From Chromatiales bacterium (GTDB taxonomy: Bacteria; Pseudomonadota; Gammaproteobacteria; Thiohalospirales; Thiohalospiraceae), in contig JALSRO010000453.1 in assembly GCA_026984715.1 (NCBI GenBank), positions 1 to 7,146 on the forward strand: a stretch of DNA of 7,146 nucleotides. Direction: 5' to 3'. The notes below the pieces were generated by a model that worked only from the letters and a program-made list of their open reading frames with translations, did no database searches and had not been told where the DNA came from. Made by a program: the position numbers and the translations under genes. Below, piece by piece: positions 1 to 6,034 of this stretch (positions are counted from its first letter, which is position 1; the number at the start of each line of letters is the position of its first letter).

Positions 1-1
1 C

Positions 2-691
2 CTGGAGCGTACCGAAGGGCCAGTATCGGCCAACCGCGAGAACGGGCACCGCATGGCGGTGGTGATCGCCAACGTCTCCGGCCGGGATCTGGTGGGATTC
101 GTGGATGAGGCCAAACAGCGGGTGGCGAAGCAGTACGCACTGCCGACCGGCTACTATCTCGAATGGGGCGGCCAGTTCGAAAACCAGCAGCGTGCGGCAC
201 AACGGCTCTCCATCGTGGTGCCGGTGGCGCTGGGGCTGATCTTTCTGATCCTGTTCTCCACCTTCCGTTCGGTGCGCCAGGCGGCGCTGGTGCTGAGCAA
301 CATCCCGTTCGCCATGATTGGCGGCGTGGTGGCCCTGTGGCTGACCGGAGAGTACCTGTCGGTACCCGCCTCGGTGGGCTTTATCGCCCTGCTGGGGATC
401 GCGGTACTCAACGGAGTGGTGATGGTAACCTGGTTCAACCAGCTCATCGCCCTTGGGCATCCGGTGGGCAGCGTAGTGGTCGAGGGGGCCAAACGGCGTC
501 TGCGCCCGGTAATGATGACCGCCAGCATCGCGGCCTTCGGCCTGGTTCCCCTGCTCTTCGCCACCGGACCCGGCTCCGAGATCCAGCGTCCGCTGGCAAT
601 CGTGGTGATCGGCGGACTGGTCAGCTCCACCCTGCTCACCCTGGTCATACTGCCCATCCTCTACCGCCGGTTTGGCGTCAGGAGCAACTGA
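2..691 (+). CDS. Heavy-metal efflux RND transporter, CzcA/CusA family (C-terminal part, 5' end outside window)
   Basis: This is the inner-membrane pump subunit of a tripartite metal efflux system, which drives divalent or monovalent metal ions out of the periplasm or cytoplasm with proton import. The reading frame is open from base 2 and encodes 229 residues to a TGA at 689-691; a complete family member has about 1,030-1,050. The visible part starts in the last periplasmic segment (ERTEGPVSANRENG, then VIANVSGRDL, typical of CzcA/CusA). Five hydrophobic helices follow, matching the last transmembrane segments of RND pumps, including GIAVLNGVVMV and RLRPVMMTASIAAFGLVPL, which are well conserved in the heavy-metal subgroup. 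The metal-defining motif of the fourth helix lies outside the window, so zinc/cobalt/cadmium and copper/silver types cannot be separated. It is the first visible gene of a tight operon; the next start lies one base after its stop. Confidence 0.93.
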   Translation: MERTEGPVSANRENGHRMAVVIANVSGRDLVGFVDEAKQRVAKQYALPTGYYLEWGGQFENQQRAAQRLSIVVPVALGLIFLILFSTFRSVRQAALVLSNIPFAMIGGVVALWLTGEYLSVPASVGFIALLGIAVLNGVVMVTWFNQLIALGHPVGSVVVEGAKRRLRPVMMTASIAAFGLVPLLFATGPGSEIQRPLAIVVIGGLVSSTLLTLVILPILYRRFGVRSN

Positions 692-692
692 A

Positions 693-1031
693 ATGAGCAA
701 CACGCAAGAGATCCTTCTGTCCATCATCGCCTCACCCTCAGTAGAAGAGAACCTGGTGGACTGGCTGCTGGCGACCGATGAAGTCAGCGGCTTCACCAGC
801 TTCCCGGTCAACGGCCACGGCAACTCGATTCACTCCATGAGCCTGGCCGAGCAGGTATCGGGAAGCCGGCGAAAAATACTGTTTCAGACCCACCTGCCGC
901 AACCACAGGCGCTACAGCTTGTGGAAAAAATGAAGAAGGATTTCAGTAACTGCGATATCCACTACTGGATGGCGCCGCTGCTCGGCGCGGGGCGTCTGTA
1001 TGAGGACAAACTGCAGGAGAACCCATCATGA
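693..1031 (+). CDS. DUF3240 family protein (PII-like small cytoplasmic protein)
   Basis: The 112-residue product has no signal peptide or membrane segment. I recognise the DUF3240 pattern: an N-terminal strand (EILLSIIASPSVEENLVDWLL), a central segment with GHGNSIHSMSLAEQVSGSRRKILFQ (split here only by reading on), and a C-terminal helix-strand with LVEKMKKDF and CDIHYWMAPL. The layout resembles the ferredoxin-like fold of PII and CutA1 proteins. Genes of this family often follow CzcA-type pump genes in Proteobacteria, as here; their biochemical role is not established. By analogy with PII/CutA1 it may bind a metal or small ligand and report on pump status, which is inference. ATG 693 is chosen over an in-frame upstream start at 672 because GGAG at 681-684 sits at a good distance and the upstream start would lie inside the pump gene. 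Its stop overlaps the next start (ATGA). Confidence 0.85.
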   Translation: MSNTQEILLSIIASPSVEENLVDWLLATDEVSGFTSFPVNGHGNSIHSMSLAEQVSGSRRKILFQTHLPQPQALQLVEKMKKDFSNCDIHYWMAPLLGAGRLYEDKLQENPS

Positions 1032-1645
1032 ACCACGAAAACACCATCCGGGTTTGGGACATTCCAACCCGCATCTTTCACTGGTCCCTGGTGATCTCGT
1101 TCACAATCGCCTACCTGACCACCGAAGATGACGACATCTGGCATATCTACTCCGGTTACGTCGTCCTTGCTCTCGTTGTTTTTCGCCTGCTGTGGGGTTT
1201 TGTCGGAAGCAGGCATGCCCGCTTCAGCGACTTTGTCTGCCCGCCGCGGGAGGTTATGCAGTATCTGCGCAGCCTGCTGTCCGGCAATCCCAAACGCTAC
1301 ACTGGACACAACCCCGCGGGGGGCTGGATGATAGTCGCCCTGCTGGCGAGCCTGCTTCTGGTAACAATCAGCGGACTGAAACTCTATGCTGTCGAGGAGG
1401 GTCTCGGCCCGCTGGCCGGAGTTACCATCGAGCTCTCCGTAATCGGCGCCAGCCACGCCAACGGCGATGAACACGAGGATGATGACGACAACGAGGAAGA
1501 GGAGTTCTGGGAAGAGCTCCACGAACTGTCAACCAACCTGACCCTGCTGCTGATTTTTCTGCATATTGGCGGCGTTCTGGTATCGGGCTTGATTCACCAT
1601 GAAAATCTGGTCAAGGCCATGATAACCGGCAGAAAAAAAGCCTGA
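1028..1645 (+). CDS. Cytochrome b561 / hydrogenase-type cytochrome b domain protein
   Basis: The product is a 205-residue inner-membrane di-heme cytochrome b of the prokaryotic b561 / Ni-Fe hydrogenase cytochrome b group, which moves electrons between the quinone pool and a redox partner. The N-terminal VWDIPTRIFHW signature and the FRLLWGFVGSRHARF motif are typical. Four helices are visible, at about residues 16-32, 40-60, 100-119 and 168-188. Likely heme ligands are His18, His39, His165 and His179. The positive C-terminus (ITGRKKA) suggests it faces the cytoplasm, which puts the loop between helices 3 and 4 outside. That loop (about 142-166) is unusually acidic and has His143 and His149. 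A good ribosome site (AGGAGA, 1015-1020) precedes the ATG, which overlaps the previous stop. Related cytochrome b genes often sit next to two-component genes or diheme cytochromes c; none of the latter is visible here. Confidence 0.88.
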   Translation: MNHENTIRVWDIPTRIFHWSLVISFTIAYLTTEDDDIWHIYSGYVVLALVVFRLLWGFVGSRHARFSDFVCPPREVMQYLRSLLSGNPKRYTGHNPAGGWMIVALLASLLLVTISGLKLYAVEEGLGPLAGVTIELSVIGASHANGDEHEDDDDNEEEEFWEELHELSTNLTLLLIFLHIGGVLVSGLIHHENLVKAMITGRKKA

Positions 1646-1659
1646 ACGAAATTCAACCG

Positions 1660-1971
1660 GTGAAACCATTGCTCAAACCTGCAATACTGCTGCTCCCCCT
1701 GCTGACATTGACGGCGGCATCCCCGGCGCTGGCTGACAAGGAGGACGAACTCGACTACCGGGAAGCGCGCCGGCTAATGGAGAACGGCACCATACTGCCG
1801 TTGCAAACCATCTTGAAAAAGGTGCAGGGGAGCATTCTGGAGGTAGAGCTGGAGCATGAACGGGGGCTTTATCTTTACGAGATAGAGGTGCTGAACAGCA
1901 ACGGTACTGTGACCGAGCTGGAGTTTGATGCCACAACTGGGAAACTCGTAAAAAGCGAACTCGAGGATTGA
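1660..1971 (+). CDS. Secreted PepSY domain protein
   Basis: This small protein of 103 residues has a clear Sec signal peptide: KPLLKP, a hydrophobic stretch, then a probable cleavage after SPALA at about residue 25. The mature part of about 78 residues is a single PepSY domain: LDYREARRLMENGTILPLQTIL, the segment EVELEHERGLYLYEIEVL, and the closing EFDATTGKLVKSE. PepSY domains are periplasmic or extracellular, and are thought to bind or inhibit partner proteins. Free-standing PepSY genes directly upstream of a response regulator and sensor kinase are common in Proteobacteria, so a role as accessory to the kinase's periplasmic domain is a reasonable inference. The start is a GTG at 1660 with no clear Shine-Dalgarno, chosen because it begins a good signal peptide and lies 14 bases after the cytochrome stop. 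The response regulator starts three bases after its stop. Confidence 0.87.
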   Translation: MKPLLKPAILLLPLLTLTAASPALADKEDELDYREARRLMENGTILPLQTILKKVQGSILEVELEHERGLYLYEIEVLNSNGTVTELEFDATTGKLVKSELED

Positions 1972-1974
1972 AAA

Positions 1975-2640
1975 ATGCGCCTGCTGCTGGTGGAGGATGA
2001 CAAACTGCTGGCCGAATCGCTGCGCAAAAACCTGGTTCAGCGCGGCTTTGCCGTGGATCTGGCGGATAACGGCATAGATGCCGAGTTCATGGGCAGCGAG
2101 GAGCCCTATGACATTGTCGTACTGGATCTGGGACTGCCCGGGCGCCCGGGGCTGGAGGTGCTGAAAAACTGGCGCAAACAGGAAAATCCGGTTCCGGTAA
2201 TCGTCCTGACCGCCCGCGATGCCTGGCATGAAAGGGTGGAAGGATTCAAGGCGGGCGCCGACGACTACCTGGGCAAGCCCTTTCACGTGGAGGAGCTGAA
2301 CGCCCGCATCCACGCCCTTATCCGCCGCAATCACGCCGTAAAAGGACAAACCCTGCAGGTTGGCGGACTTCGGCTGGACGAAGAGCAGCAACAGATTCAT
2401 CTGCCGGATGGACGGATACTGGATCTGACCGGCACCGAGTTCCGCCTGCTGCGCTATTTCATGCTCAACCCCGGCAAACCGCTCTCCAAGACCCGGTTGA
2501 CAGAGCATCTCTACGAACAGGACTTTGATCGCGACAGCAACCTGATCGAGGTCTATGTCAGCCGCCTGCGGGACAAGCTGGGCAAGGAGCGAATCCTCAC
2601 CCGCCGCGGCCAGGGCTACATCTTCGTGGCAAAACAGTGA
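1975..2640 (+). CDS. OmpR/PhoP-family DNA-binding response regulator
   Basis: This 221-residue cytoplasmic transcription regulator should be activated by phosphate transfer from the kinase encoded next. The receiver domain (about 1-115) has all the key residues: Glu7-Asp8-Asp9 acidic pocket, phospho-acceptor Asp51 in VVLDLGLPG, Thr79 in VLTARD, and Lys101 in LGKPF. The winged-helix output domain (about 125-220) shows the OmpR-type LTGTEFRLLRYFMLNPGKPLSK, the recognition region SNLIEVYVSRLRDKLG, and the hairpin GQGYIF near the end. The sequence is closest in style to the PhoP/QseB branch, with an aromatic-rich LNPGKPLSKTRLTEHLY segment. A GAGGA at 1963-1967 precedes ATG 1975 at normal spacing. 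The last bases overlap the kinase start (GTGA), indicating coupled translation. Likely targets are its own operon, including the pump, but I see no operator because the operon promoter is outside the window. Confidence 0.94.
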   Translation: MRLLLVEDDKLLAESLRKNLVQRGFAVDLADNGIDAEFMGSEEPYDIVVLDLGLPGRPGLEVLKNWRKQENPVPVIVLTARDAWHERVEGFKAGADDYLGKPFHVEELNARIHALIRRNHAVKGQTLQVGGLRLDEEQQQIHLPDGRILDLTGTEFRLLRYFMLNPGKPLSKTRLTEHLYEQDFDRDSNLIEVYVSRLRDKLGKERILTRRGQGYIFVAKQ

Positions 2641-3959
2641 ACTCCCTGGAACGCCGCCTGCAACTGGGCCTGGTATTGAGCCTGCTTCTGCTCATGGGGC
2701 TGTTCTGGATGGTGGGCAGCCAGTCGCTGCGCCAGCTAACCGAAAATTTCATTATATCGCGCCTGGAGCATGACGCAGAAAGCCTGCTGCGGGTCATTTC
2801 CGCCCATCCGGAGCGCCTGCTGCAACAGGAGGTCGATCCCATTTTCAACCTGCCTTTTTCCGGCCACTACTATCTTGTCCTGTTCAACGATGGGCGAAAA
2901 TTCACCTCCCGCTCACTCTGGGACCACGCCCTGGAGATTCCGCGGCTTGCCCCCGGTGAAAGCCGGCGCCTGCACAGAACCGGGCCGTCTGGACAGCAGC
3001 TGCTGGTTCTGGTGGAGGGTTACGATCTGCAGGGAGTGAAGTTTACTCTCGCCGTAACCGAAGATCTGACCCCCATCGAGGCACAACGAGATCGGTTTAC
3101 CCGCAACTTCGCTCTGCTCGGCCTGCTGGGGATCGCTGTCCTGCTCGTCATGCAGCGACTCGTGGTGCGCCGCTCATTCCGGCGGCTCGAACGGGTACGG
3201 GAAGATATCCAGCGCCTGGAACAGGGAGAGATTGAACGGCTCTCCGAAGATGTACCGGCAGAAGTGCTACCGCTGGTACAGGAGTTCAACCATCTGTTGC
3301 AACTGCTGGGCCAGCGTCTGGAGCGCTCACGAAATGCACTGGGAAACCTCGCTCACTCTCTCAAGGGCCCGCTCAACCTGCTGCAGCAATACTTCGATGG
3401 AGAACATGCTGCCCGAATCAAAGAGACGCAACAGGCCGGCGATCAGGTGAAGCGAATCTCCCGGCTGATGGAAAGAGAGCTGAAACGGGCGCGCATGGCG
3501 GGAGCCGGACTACCCAGCCGGCGTTTCGATCCCGCCACCGATCTACCTGATCTAGTCAACGTACTGAACAGCATCTACCATAAACGCCACCTGAAAATTC
3601 AATATGAACTGTCAGATGATATCTCCCCTTTTGGGGATCATGAAGACATGCTCGAACTACTGGGAAACCTGTTGGACAACGCCTGCAAATGGGCAGATTC
3701 AACGGTAAAATGTGCTGTTTTAAATGACGATGGTCAAATCATCATTACCGTGGAAGATGATGGGCCGGGGCTTTCCGACAAAGAGATAGGAACACTCACC
3801 AGGCGTGGCACCCGATTGGATGAAACAAAAGAGGGGCATGGTCTGGGACTGTCAATCGCCAAGGACATAGTCAACCTCTATAGCGGAAAAATTACTTTTG
3901 AGCGATCAGCGGAACTGAGAGGACTAAAAGTCACAGTCCTGCTTCGACAGTTAACATAA
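2637..3959 (+). CDS. PhoQ-like membrane sensor histidine kinase
   Basis: This 440-residue inner-membrane kinase is the partner of the preceding regulator. The order is: helix 1 (about 9-28), a periplasmic sensor region (about 29-156) containing SGHYYLVLFNDG and SRSLWD at 91-96, helix 2 (about 157-177), a short HAMP-like linker, a dimerisation domain with phospho-acceptor His240 in NLAHSLKGPL, and an ATPase domain. ATP-site motifs are complete: N-box with Asn344 and Asn348 (NLLDNACKW), G1 box DDGPGL at 374-379, and G2 box GHGLGLSI starting at Gly400. The H-box resembles the HSLKTPL of PhoQ. The periplasmic region has no cysteines and few histidines, so direct metal sensing is not obvious, and the PepSY neighbour may supply a signal. 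The GTG start overlaps the regulator stop and has a weak ribosome site, which fits coupled translation. No clear terminator follows the TAA. Confidence 0.93.
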   Translation: MNSLERRLQLGLVLSLLLLMGLFWMVGSQSLRQLTENFIISRLEHDAESLLRVISAHPERLLQQEVDPIFNLPFSGHYYLVLFNDGRKFTSRSLWDHALEIPRLAPGESRRLHRTGPSGQQLLVLVEGYDLQGVKFTLAVTEDLTPIEAQRDRFTRNFALLGLLGIAVLLVMQRLVVRRSFRRLERVREDIQRLEQGEIERLSEDVPAEVLPLVQEFNHLLQLLGQRLERSRNALGNLAHSLKGPLNLLQQYFDGEHAARIKETQQAGDQVKRISRLMERELKRARMAGAGLPSRRFDPATDLPDLVNVLNSIYHKRHLKIQYELSDDISPFGDHEDMLELLGNLLDNACKWADSTVKCAVLNDDGQIIITVEDDGPGLSDKEIGTLTRRGTRLDETKEGHGLGLSIAKDIVNLYSGKITFERSAELRGLKVTVLLRQLT

Positions 3960-4294
3960 ATTACAGCGGCATACCCTTTTGCTTTTATTAACCCGTATAT
4001 GGTCTCCTCCCGTTTTGCAAGCCCTTGTGGTGGCAAATGACAGGGACAGGATTGCTTCCGTATATCCGGCCTGTTCAGCGGAGCCACGCTATCGGCTCCT
4101 GGCCTCGATGAAGATTCGCGCAGTTCGTCCTTGCCGGCATTGCGGTCTTTTTGACCTCCGGGTTAGTCAGGTTTTCGAACCGCCAGTCTGACCTGTTGTG
4201 TCATCTACGGCAACAAGAGACTTCGCAATCGTCGGCAGGTTTCCTCCCTTTCGGTTCTTGGCGTTACGCCTGTGTTCTTTGTTTCGATGGTCGC
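3960..4294 (-). other. Non-coding 3' region of the IS element (plus a short host remnant)
   Basis: No convincing gene lies in these 335 bases; the short open frames lack domains and usable starts. The first 30-40 bases after the kinase stop are probably host DNA. The rest continues the IS element beyond its transposase stop. Read on the - strand it contains several small hairpins: 4270-4260 (GGCG/CGCC, 3-base loop), 4156-4144 (GGTC/GACC, 5-base loop), 4139-4132 (palindrome TGCCGGCA) and 4099-4080 (GGAGCC/GGCTCC, 8-base loop). Towards the probable element end comes a purine-rich GGAGGAGACCATATACGGG near 4010-3992, which resembles the ends I associate with IS1111-group elements; that match is from memory. 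No U-tract terminator for the upstream operon is visible. Confidence 0.55.
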
Positions 4295-5285
4295 TCAGGC
4301 AGCCTGCCAGGCGGTCTTGTGCGCCAGAATTGCCCAGCCCACACGGGCCAGCTTGTTCGCCAGTGCCACCACCGCCTTGTTGTGCCCTCGCCGTTGTACC
4401 ATCCGCTGAATCCAGCGGCTTAGCCGGTCTTCCTTGCCTGCCGAGCGCCGTACCACGGCCCGCGCACCATGGACCAACAGGCCGCGCAGATAGGGGTCAC
4501 CCCGCTTGCTGATCCCCAGCAATACCGCCTTGCCGCCACTGCTGTGCTGTCGGGGAACCAGCCCCAGGGAGGCGGAAACCTCCCGGCCCCGACGGAATCC
4601 CGCTCCATTCCCCACCTGGCTGAAGAAGGCACTCGCTACCACCGGGCCAAATCCCGGGATGGTCTGCAACCGCCGGCACGCTTCGTGCTCCCGGACCACC
4701 TGCGCCAGTTCCCGGTCGTACGCCGCCAGGTGTGCCTCCAGTTCCAGTAGCTGATGCCATCCCTCACCCAGTAACCGGCGAAAACGTTTACTCAGGCCGT
4801 TGTCTGACGCCTCCAGCAGCTGCGGCAGGCGGCGTTTCAGCTCCGACACCCCGGGCGGTAATACAACTCCATACTCCCCCAGCAATCCCCTTATCTGGTT
4901 GACCAGTGCGGTACGCTCCTGAATCCGCCGAGCGCGTAACCGATGCAACGCCTGGATATCCTGCTCCTCTGTCGTCTTGACCGCCACAAATCGCATCTCG
5001 GGACGAACCACCGCCTCTGCAATGGCCAGTGCATCGTTATAGTCATTCTTGTTGCCGCGCAGATAGGCTTTCACATAGTGTGCCGGGTTCAACTTCACTT
5101 CATGCCCCAACTTGTTCAGCTCCCGTGCCCAGTAGTGAGAACTGGCGCAGGCTTCCATCCCAATCCGACAAGGTGGCTGCTGGGCAAACCAGGGTAATAC
5201 CCAGTCACGGCGTAAACGCTTCCGGGAGCGTTGTTTGCCTCGGGCGTCGCAACACGCTCCCAACCAGGTATTTTTCGAGATTGAA
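3992..5285 (-). mobile_element. IS110-family insertion sequence, IS1111 group, 5' end apparently truncated
   Basis: The element comprises the transposase body and its 3' non-coding region, read right to left. The family is set by the transposase. The left limit is placed at the GGAGGAGACCATATACGGG-like end about 33 bases after the kinase stop (inference). The right limit is placed where similarity to the family N-terminus stops (around 5282-5285). IS110 elements do not usually make target duplications or have terminal inverted repeats, so boundaries cannot be confirmed that way; I found no convincing subterminal inverted repeat pair, as expected if the 5' end is lost. The element separates the kinase operon from the DUF2853 gene and may have displaced the operon terminator. 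Confidence 0.6.
4000..4294 (-). ncRNA. Candidate IS1111-group guide RNA (seekRNA/bridge RNA) region
   Basis: IS110-family transposases are guided by a structured RNA made from a non-coding end of the element. In the IS1111 group this end lies downstream of the transposase gene. Here about 290 bases of structured non-coding DNA follow the transposase stop, in the expected place and orientation. Several short stem-loops are visible (4270-4260, 4156-4144, 4099-4080). I cannot set exact RNA ends or identify the guide loops from the sequence alone, so the span is an outer limit, not an exact call. Confidence 0.35.
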
Positions 5286-5416
5286 CCACCTGTTGCACTA
5301 GCAAGTTGAATCCGCGGTTGTTTGGGTAACAAAGTCACGAAAGTATGCTCCCGCCCTGCACCCATTGCATACTGGGCAGCGCTGCTGCTTGCCCGAAGCC
5401 CCTGCAATCTATACAA
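4295..5416 (-). CDS. IS110-family (IS1111 group) transposase, abnormal N-terminus
   Basis: The body matches IS110-type DEDD recombinases, which act with a guide RNA to move the element. From residue 46 (SKNTW...) onward it aligns without gaps to the family as I remember it: RLRRDWVLPWFAQQPPC, Glu88 in GMEAC, HYWARELNKLGHEVKL, and Asp125/Asp128 in NKNDYNDA. After a coiled middle segment comes the C-terminal Transposase_20 domain with IPGFGPVVASAFF, SLGLVPRQ and Ser292/Ser293 in SSGGK. The first catalytic Asp, expected in a G-x-D-x-x-K-N motif, is Ser45 (codon 5284-5282), and the preceding residues resemble nothing in the family. The longest frame starts at a TTG (5416); ATG 5365 and GTG 5338 are other in-frame starts, none with a clear ribosome site. 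Normal proteins start only 4-8 residues before that Asp. I regard the gene as probably inactive. Confidence 0.88.
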   Translation of the reverse strand: MYRLQGLRASSSAAQYAMGAGREHTFVTLLPKQPRIQLASATGGSISKNTWLGACCDARGKQRSRKRLRRDWVLPWFAQQPPCRIGMEACASSHYWARELNKLGHEVKLNPAHYVKAYLRGNKNDYNDALAIAEAVVRPEMRFVAVKTTEEQDIQALHRLRARRIQERTALVNQIRGLLGEYGVVLPPGVSELKRRLPQLLEASDNGLSKRFRRLLGEGWHQLLELEAHLAAYDRELAQVVREHEACRRLQTIPGFGPVVASAFFSQVGNGAGFRRGREVSASLGLVPRQHSSGGKAVLLGISKRGDPYLRGLLVHGARAVVRRSAGKEDRLSRWIQRMVQRRGHNKAVVALANKLARVGWAILAHKTAWQAA

Positions 5417-5528
5417 TTTCTCCCATAGGGCTTGTTTTTCTTTCTAAAAGGGAAACATGGAATATCGCTCTATACCCATAGGATTTTGTATCCATGGGTA
5501 ATAACAAACCAATCAAGGAGAATATCCC
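5286..5528. other. Intergenic region between IS remnant and DUF2853 gene
   Basis: About 240 bases with no credible gene. The left half is open on the - strand only as an extension of the transposase frame. It contains a 5-bp inverted repeat GGGCA/TGCCC at 5374-5394. The right half is AT-richer and forms the DUF2853 leader: an 8-base direct repeat CCCATAGG at 5422-5429 and 5475-5482, then a long hairpin at 5473-5500. I see no good -35/-10 pair; TAATAA at 5499-5504 is a weak -10 candidate. Confidence 0.5.
5473..5500 (+). promoter_or_regulatory. Leader hairpin / inverted repeat upstream of DUF2853 gene
   Basis: TACCCAT (5473-5479) pairs with ATGGGTA (5494-5500), and GGA (5481-5483) pairs with TCC (5491-5493), giving ten base pairs with one bulged A and a seven-base loop. 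It ends 14 bases before the AAGGAG ribosome site. No T-run follows on either strand, so it is not a standard terminator. It could be an operator or an mRNA leader structure; its function is unknown. Confidence 0.45.
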
Positions 5529-5852
5529 ATGGCTAACACAGATTATATTGCCAATGTTAAAAAGTATGTTGCTGACGTTGATGAGGGGGTGGTCAGTGGA
5601 ATCGTCAAGCACCTGGGGATCGCACTGCAAAGCAAGGATGCATCACTGGTATCCTGCTCAGACCCTTCCGAGCTGGAACGGGTAAGGAACAGCTTTCTGA
5701 AAAAGAAACTGGGTCGTACCGAAAGCGATGAACAGCTCGACGCAGCAATCGCTGAAGTTTGTCAACAGATGTCGGGGGAGAGAAACAAGTCCCGCGTCAC
5801 CTTCTACTACCTGCTGGCGGTAAAGTTCAATCAGCAGTCACTGTTCGCCTGA
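5529..5852 (+). CDS. DUF2853 family protein
   Basis: The product has 107 residues, close to the usual length of this family, and no signal peptide or membrane helix. Hallmark segments are GIVKHLGIALQSKDASLVSCSD, then PSELERVRNSFLKKKLG, DEQLDAAIAEVCQQM and NKSRVTFYYLLA near the end. The family is widespread in Proteobacteria and Bacteroidetes, is small, mostly helical and cytoplasmic, and has no established function. The start is well supported by AAGGAG at 5515-5520, eight bases before the ATG. It is transcribed alone: an IS remnant lies upstream on the other strand and coq7 converges from downstream. The unusual hairpin in its leader may control it. I do not assign a role. Confidence 0.9.
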   Translation: MANTDYIANVKKYVADVDEGVVSGIVKHLGIALQSKDASLVSCSDPSELERVRNSFLKKKLGRTESDEQLDAAIAEVCQQMSGERNKSRVTFYYLLAVKFNQQSLFA

Positions 5853-6034
5853 CTCCTGCATCATGAAACCAGCGCGGTTGCCCCCCCAGCCGCGCTCCAC
5901 TTCCCCGGCGCGACGCCGATACCGGATGTTGCTGCGCCAACCAAACTGCCGCTGGAGCGGACCAGTCGATGACCATTTCCAGCATAGAGATGACACACTT
6001 CCGGGGCAAGCCGGGGGAGGGAGTTCCCGCGGCG
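5853..6034. other. Intergenic region between convergent DUF2853 and coq7 genes
   Basis: These 182 bases carry no supported gene. They are GC-rich and contain two inverted repeats, AGCGCGG/CCGCGCT at 5871-5896 and CGGCG/CGCCG at 5906-5918. Neither is followed by a T-run. The two CDS ends face each other here, so a shared transcription end is expected. Confidence 0.5.
5871..5896. terminator. Possible hairpin terminator between convergent genes
   Basis: A perfect 7-bp GC-rich stem AGCGCGG/CCGCGCT encloses a 12-base loop containing seven C residues, 18 bases after the DUF2853 stop. There is no U-tract on either strand, so intrinsic termination would be weak; position is the main argument. Confidence 0.3.

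Noticed and set aside
154..657. Long open frame on the - strand and another in the + frame over the pump gene
   Set aside because: Both lie opposite or out of frame with a clear RND pump sequence, have no domain likeness, and arise from high GC.
962..1522. 186-codon open frame on the - strand
   Set aside because: It overlaps DUF3240 and cytochrome b genes that have strong family motifs; its protein is low in recognisable features.
1774..2508. 244-codon open frame on the - strand
   Set aside because: It mirrors the PepSY gene and the response regulator, whose catalytic residues are all in place on the + strand.
4144..4156. GGTC-TTTTT-GACC as an intrinsic terminator
   Set aside because: The T-run is in the loop, not after the stem, and the stem is only four base pairs.
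4171..4182. GGTTCGAA-like sequence on the - strand resembling a tRNA T-arm
   Set aside because: No acceptor, D-arm or anticodon arm can be built around it; it lies in the IS non-coding region.
5422..5482. CCCATAGG direct repeat as a target-site duplication of the IS
   Set aside because: Both copies lie on the same side of the element, and IS110-family elements generally do not make target duplications.
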